DNA of 8,305 nucleotides, from NCBI GenBank assembly GCA_016280345.1, contig JAEEGN010000070.1, positions 1-8,305 of the forward strand. The letters are read 5' to 3'. Under the pieces are notes generated by a model. That model saw only the letters and a program-made list of their open reading frames with translations. It ran no database searches and was not told the DNA's origin. A program made the translations under genes and the position numbers. The stretch comes from Selenomonadaceae bacterium (lineage in GTDB: Bacteria > Bacillota > Negativicutes > Selenomonadales > Selenomonadaceae). Shown here one piece after another: positions 5,553 to 8,305 of this stretch. Numbering within the stretch: position 1 is the first letter of the stretch; the number at the start of each line of letters is the position of its first letter.

Positions 5553-6046
5553 GGGAAGACAGGGCGGCGGAGGCCGGCCTCACGAAGCTGGGAGCGGCCC
5601 GGACGAAGTACCCGGAAAGCTACAGCCCCGAGGTGCTGGAGACGTTCGAGAACCGCCACCCGGACAACGATTACTGGGTGAAATTCAACTGCCCGGAGTT
5701 CACGAGCCTCTGCCCCATCACCGGGCAGCCGGATTTCGCGGCCCTCTATATTTCCTACGTGCCCGACCTCCGCATGGTGGAGAGCAAGTCGCTGAAGCTG
5801 TATCTTTTCAGCTTCCGCAACCACGGCGATTTTCACGAGGACGTGGTGAACCTCATCATGAAGGATCTGATCCGCCTGATGGATCCGCGCTATATCGAGG
5901 TCTGGGGCAAGTTCCTGCCGCGGGGCGGCATTTCCATCGATCCCTACGCCAACTACGGGCGGCCGGGGACGCGGTTCGAGCGGCTGGCCCGCCAGCGTTT
6001 CGACTGGCACGATATGACGGGACCGGAACGGGTTGACAACCGCTGA
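5549..6046 (+). CDS. queF: NADPH-dependent 7-cyano-7-deazaguanine reductase (preQ1 synthase)
   Basis: QueF reduces the nitrile preQ0 to the amine preQ1 with two NADPH, a cytoplasmic step of queuosine biosynthesis for tRNA modification. The product is 165 residues, the same length as the type I (YkvM) enzyme of Bacillus subtilis. The key residues are at identical positions: nucleophile C55 in SLCPITGQPD, proton donor D62, and H96-E97 in DFHED. The QueF NADPH-binding motif is present as ESKSLKLY (78-85). It is therefore the short, single T-fold form, not the long type II form. ATG 5549 overlaps the TGA of the phosphodiesterase gene (ATGA, 4 bases), with GGAGGGA (5538-5544) as ribosome binding site, so translation is coupled. 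The other queuosine genes (queC, queD, queE) are not in the window. Confidence 0.97.
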   Translation: MREDRAAEAGLTKLGAARTKYPESYSPEVLETFENRHPDNDYWVKFNCPEFTSLCPITGQPDFAALYISYVPDLRMVESKSLKLYLFSFRNHGDFHEDVVNLIMKDLIRLMDPRYIEVWGKFLPRGGISIDPYANYGRPGTRFERLARQRFDWHDMTGPERVDNR

Positions 6047-6085
6047 AGGCGGAGAGACGCGCAAGAGAGACAGGGAGGCGGCGCG

Positions 6086-6643
6086 ATGAACAATATCCTG
6101 CGGAACATGCTGATGCGGCGGAGTACGTTCCATTTCGACAACCGGCGGATCCGTCACGAGGACCTGCTGATGATCCTGGAGGAAGGCAAGATCCTTTCCA
6201 ACGCCGCGAAGAATCAGGAATGGCATTTCACGGTGCTGCAGAACCGCGAGCTCATGAAGCGGCTCAGCGGCCTCTACGAGCGCCTGATGGACGGGGCCTG
6301 CTCCGATCTCCCGGGGGATCCGGCGATGATTGGCCGCCTGCTCTTCGAGGCGCCGCTGCTTCTCATCATTTCCGGGCGGCAGGGGGCGCCCTACGCCGAG
6401 GATGCCGCCAATATGGTCTTCGGCAGCATGATGCTGGTGGGAGAGAAGTACGACATCGGTTCCTGCTGGCTGAACTCGGCGCCGCTGCTCTTCGATGACG
6501 AGGACGGGCAGGCGGCACTGGCGGCGCTGCGCATCCCCGAGGGCTTCACGCCGCTCTGCGCCGGCGCTTTCGGCTACAAGCAGCCGCCGGCGCCGCCCAG
6601 CGTGCTGTCGTCGGAGGATCATATCGTAAACTTCATCGAGTGA
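6086..6643 (+). CDS. Nitroreductase-family flavoprotein
   Basis: A 185-residue protein of the NAD(P)H:FMN nitroreductase fold, usually a homodimer binding one FMN per active site at the dimer interface. Visible motifs are the N-terminal phosphate-binding RRST (11-14, normally RRSxR), the SNAAKNQEWHF segment (38-48) equivalent to the SxxNxQPWxF flavin site, a GSMMLVGEKYDIGSCW helix-turn around 113-128, and a C-terminal GAFGYK near 163-168 matching the usual GxPxxxP region. The arginine after RRS is replaced (RRSTFHF), so cofactor contact may differ from well-studied members. The substrate is unknown: the family reduces nitroaromatics, quinones, enones or flavins, and a subfamily (BluB) is involved in cobamide lower-ligand synthesis. 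I do not see clear BluB features, but the cobO gene next door makes that worth testing. AGGGAGG (6072-6078) lies 7 bases before the ATG. Confidence 0.88.
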   Translation: MNNILRNMLMRRSTFHFDNRRIRHEDLLMILEEGKILSNAAKNQEWHFTVLQNRELMKRLSGLYERLMDGACSDLPGDPAMIGRLLFEAPLLLIISGRQGAPYAEDAANMVFGSMMLVGEKYDIGSCWLNSAPLLFDDEDGQAALAALRIPEGFTPLCAGAFGYKQPPAPPSVLSSEDHIVNFIE

Positions 6644-6685
6644 GAACCCGGCCAGGACGCCGGGAGAACGAAGGGAGCGGGGACG

Positions 6686-7258
6686 GTGGTCCAGGTCTAT
6701 ACGGGCAACGGCAAGGGCAAGACGACGGCGGCCATCGGGCTTACCGTGCGCGCGCTCGGCGCCGGGCGGCGTGTCTATATCATGCAGTTCATGAAGGGGC
6801 TGGCCTACAGCGAGCAGGAGGTGCTGCGGGGATTTTCCCCGCGCCTCGTGCTGGAGACGACGGGCAAGCCCTTTTTCATTGCCGCCGAGGGAATGCTGAC
6901 GGAGGAGGAACGGGCCGCCTGGGGCGACGACGTGGTGGTGTTCCCGCCGGGGCAGCCGCCGGCGGATTACGTGGCGATGATCGGCGATGGGTTCCGGCGG
7001 GCGGCGGCGGCGGCGACCAGCGGCGAGTACGGCCTGGCGGTGCTGGACGAGCTCAACGTGGCCCTGTTTTTCGGCCTTCTGGACCGGGCGCCGGTGGAAC
7101 GCCTCCTGGACGAGGTGCCGCCGGAGACGGAGTTGGTGCTGACCGGCCGCAACGCGCCGGACTGGTTGCTGGAACGGGCGGATCTCGTGACCGACATGCG
7201 GGAAGTCAAGCATTACTACGCCAAAGGCGTGGAAGCGCGCCGCGGCATTGAGAATTGA
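6686..7258 (+). CDS. cobO: Cob(I)yrinic acid a,c-diamide / cob(I)alamin adenosyltransferase (CobO/BtuR type)
   Basis: This cytoplasmic enzyme transfers the 5'-deoxyadenosyl group of ATP to the cobalt of a reduced corrinoid, giving the coenzyme form. The 190-residue product starts with the diagnostic P-loop GNGKGKTT (7-14), followed by YIMQFMKG (about 31-38), the Walker-B-like LDELN with D121-E122, LTGRNAP (near 150-156) and the C-terminal signature VTDMREVKHYYAKGVEARRGIE. The family usually ends in an aromatic residue after IE; here it is IEN. GTG 6686 is chosen because AAGGGAG (6671-6677) lies 8 bases upstream and the P-loop follows at the usual distance. No cobalamin riboswitch is visible upstream, so it is probably expressed with the operon. 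A salvage role (cobalamin from outside) and a biosynthetic role are equally possible, since no other cob genes are present. Confidence 0.95.
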   Translation: MVQVYTGNGKGKTTAAIGLTVRALGAGRRVYIMQFMKGLAYSEQEVLRGFSPRLVLETTGKPFFIAAEGMLTEEERAAWGDDVVVFPPGQPPADYVAMIGDGFRRAAAAATSGEYGLAVLDELNVALFFGLLDRAPVERLLDEVPPETELVLTGRNAPDWLLERADLVTDMREVKHYYAKGVEARRGIEN

Positions 7259-7269
7259 GGGCGACAGCG

Positions 7270-7803
7270 ATGCCGGTATTCAAGCGGTCATTTTTCATTC
7301 TCCTCTTTCTGGCGGCGGCCGCTCTGAGCGCGACTGTCTGTTGCCTGCCCGCGGGCCCGGAGGCGAAGCCCCTCGACGAGGCGGTGGCGCCGGTGGAGAC
7401 GGCGGTGGTCCAGGTGACGGGCGCGGTGTACCAGCCCGGGGTGGTGCGGCTGTCCGCCACCGACCGGGTGGAGCAGGCGGTGGCGGCCTGCGGCGGAGCG
7501 CTGCCGACAGCGGACCTGGAGCGCGTGAACCTGGCCCAGACAGTACGGGACGGCGCCCAGATCCTGGTGCCGGAGAAGAAGAGCGACGCCGCCGCGCCCG
7601 CCGCTGCCGACGGCCGGATCTCGATCAACACGGCGGACGAGAAAACGCTGGGATCGTTGCCGGGCGTCGGCCCGGTGATGGCGAAGCGCATCGTGGAATA
7701 CCGGACGCAGCACGGCGCCTTCCGGGACGTCGAGGAGCTGAAGCGGGTCCGCGGCATCGGCAACGTCACCTTTGAGAAACTGAAGGACCGGATCGGGCTA
7801 TGA
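7270..7803 (+). CDS. comEA: ComEA-type DNA-binding competence protein (SLBB + helix-hairpin-helix)
   Basis: ComEA binds double-stranded DNA at the outer face of the cytoplasmic membrane and passes it to the ComEC channel during natural transformation. The 177-residue product has a basic N-terminus (KR, 5-6) and one hydrophobic segment (7-26), i.e. an uncleaved signal anchor. An SLBB-type domain follows (about 46-100, VQVTGAVYQPGVVRL), then an Ala/Pro linker and a C-terminal double helix-hairpin-helix DNA-binding domain (about 117-177, with LPGVGPVMAKRI at 130-141 and VRGIGNVTFEKL). This is the normal Gram-positive ComEA layout. ATG 7270 is preferred over the in-frame TTG 7255 because GAGGG (7257-7261) lies 8 bases upstream and no ribosome binding site precedes the TTG. 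That Shine-Dalgarno overlaps the cobO stop codon, so the two genes are coupled. The stop overlaps the comEC start by 4 bases. Confidence 0.95.
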   Translation: MPVFKRSFFILLFLAAAALSATVCCLPAGPEAKPLDEAVAPVETAVVQVTGAVYQPGVVRLSATDRVEQAVAACGGALPTADLERVNLAQTVRDGAQILVPEKKSDAAAPAAADGRISINTADEKTLGSLPGVGPVMAKRIVEYRTQHGAFRDVEELKRVRGIGNVTFEKLKDRIGL

Positions 7804-8305
7804 GACGGGAGGGGCAGTATCCGCTTTCCTATCTGAACCTTTTGCTTGCCTGTCTGGGACTGGGCATTTTTCTGGCGTCCGCCGGGACGTTCCCCGTGCT
7901 GCCCTTTGTGGCCGCGGGGTTTTTCCTGCTCTTTTGGGCGGCTTTTTTGGCATATCGCGGCAGCGCGTGGGCGGCTTTCGCCGGGGCGCTGCTTTTTTGC
8001 GTTCTGGGAGCGGCGCGTTTCCTGGCGGCCGACGCCCTGCCGCCGGCCGACGTCTCCCGGCTGGCGGGGGAGAAGATCGTCCTGCGGGGCGTGCTCCGGG
8101 AGGCGCCCTCGGAGCGGCCGGCAGCGGACGGGACGGGCGTCCTCCGGCGCTACGTGGTCGACGCCCGGCAGGCGGAGACGGCGACGGGGACGCCGCCGGT
8201 CAGCGGCGCCCTCTACGTGACGGAGAAAATCCCCGACGGCTCGTCCCGCCTCAGCGATCCCCTGCCGCTCCCGGGGGACGAGGTCACCGTCGGCGGGACG
8301 GTCCG
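7800..8305 (+). CDS. comEC: ComEC/Rec2-family DNA uptake channel, N-terminal part (runs off the window)
   Basis: An open frame begins at ATG 7800, overlaps the comEA stop (ATGA), and runs without a stop to the end of the window (168 complete codons). The product starts with a short polar stretch, then three or so hydrophobic segments within the first 75 residues (LNLLLACLGLGIFLAS; VLPFVAAGFFLLFWAAFLAY; WAAFAGALLFCVLGAARFLA). After these comes a soluble, strand-rich region starting ADVSRLAGEKIVLRGVLREAP. That order matches the DUF4131 N-terminal region of ComEC, whose soluble part has an OB-like fold facing outside the cell. The competence channel domain and the beta-lactamase-like nuclease domain would lie downstream, beyond the window. 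Position directly after comEA strongly supports the call. No separate promoter or strong Shine-Dalgarno is seen, so translation probably depends on coupling to comEA. Confidence 0.9.
   Translation, partial: MRREGQYPLSYLNLLLACLGLGIFLASAGTFPVLPFVAAGFFLLFWAAFLAYRGSAWAAFAGALLFCVLGAARFLAADALPPADVSRLAGEKIVLRGVLREAPSERPAADGTGVLRRYVVDARQAETATGTPPVSGALYVTEKIPDGSSRLSDPLPLPGDEVTVGGTV

Noticed and set aside
6644..6685. Possible cobalamin riboswitch before cobO
   Set aside because: The 42-base gap is far too small and contains only a ribosome binding site.
5477..7213. Long antisense open frame (578 codons) spanning queF, nitroreductase and cobO
   Set aside because: It covers three well-identified sense genes, and its Arg/His/Pro-rich product has no domain.
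7255..7269. Alternative TTG start for comEA
   Set aside because: In frame and overlapping the cobO stop, but without an upstream Shine-Dalgarno; ATG 7270 has GAGGG at 8 bases and gives a normal signal-anchor N-terminus.

Overview
The window reads as a chromosomal stretch of a GC-rich, low-GC-relative (Bacillota) bacterium, probably an anaerobe. The basis is a Bacillus-type RNase Y next to a YmdB-family phosphoesterase, a type I (YkvM-like) QueF whose catalytic residues sit at the same positions as in Bacillus subtilis, and a comEA-comEC pair. No spore genes are visible. A Negativicutes host would fit, but this is inference from gene order and base composition. All supported genes are on the + strand. 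I see no mobile element, CRISPR array, tRNA or rRNA.

Layout. (1) 1-111 is the last 36 codons of a membrane anion transporter, closed by a perfect inverted-repeat terminator at 166-200. (2) 201-551 is an AT-richer stretch with no convincing gene but with several inverted repeats. (3) A near-consensus promoter (552-580) drives rny through a leader of about 78 nt that can fold into mutually exclusive structures. The rny start is unusual: either TTG directly abutting the Shine-Dalgarno, or a rare ATT. (4) A hairpin terminator follows rny. Just upstream, over the rny stop codon, is a second promoter-like sequence, and between terminator and next gene lies a canonical G-quadruplex motif that contains that gene's Shine-Dalgarno. 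(5) Next come an unrecognised 174-aa protein and, 7 bases later, a YmdB-family phosphoesterase. (6) A new promoter at 3724-3757 starts a tight run of six genes to the window end: a PAS-GGDEF-EAL c-di-GMP protein, queF, a nitroreductase-family protein, a cobalamin adenosyltransferase, comEA and the start of comEC. Neighbours overlap by 4 bases twice and are never more than 42 bases apart.

How they fit together. RNase Y and YmdB-family enzymes are neighbours and functional partners in Bacillus, so the first block looks like an RNA-turnover or adaptive-behaviour locus with an undescribed protein inserted. The second block joins c-di-GMP turnover (EAL intact, GGDEF apparently degenerate), tRNA queuosine synthesis, flavin redox chemistry, corrinoid activation and DNA uptake in what looks like one transcription unit. 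No complete new system is evident. The most unusual signals are the two structured leaders (rny and the 174-aa gene), the 174-aa protein, and the c-di-GMP protein heading a competence operon.
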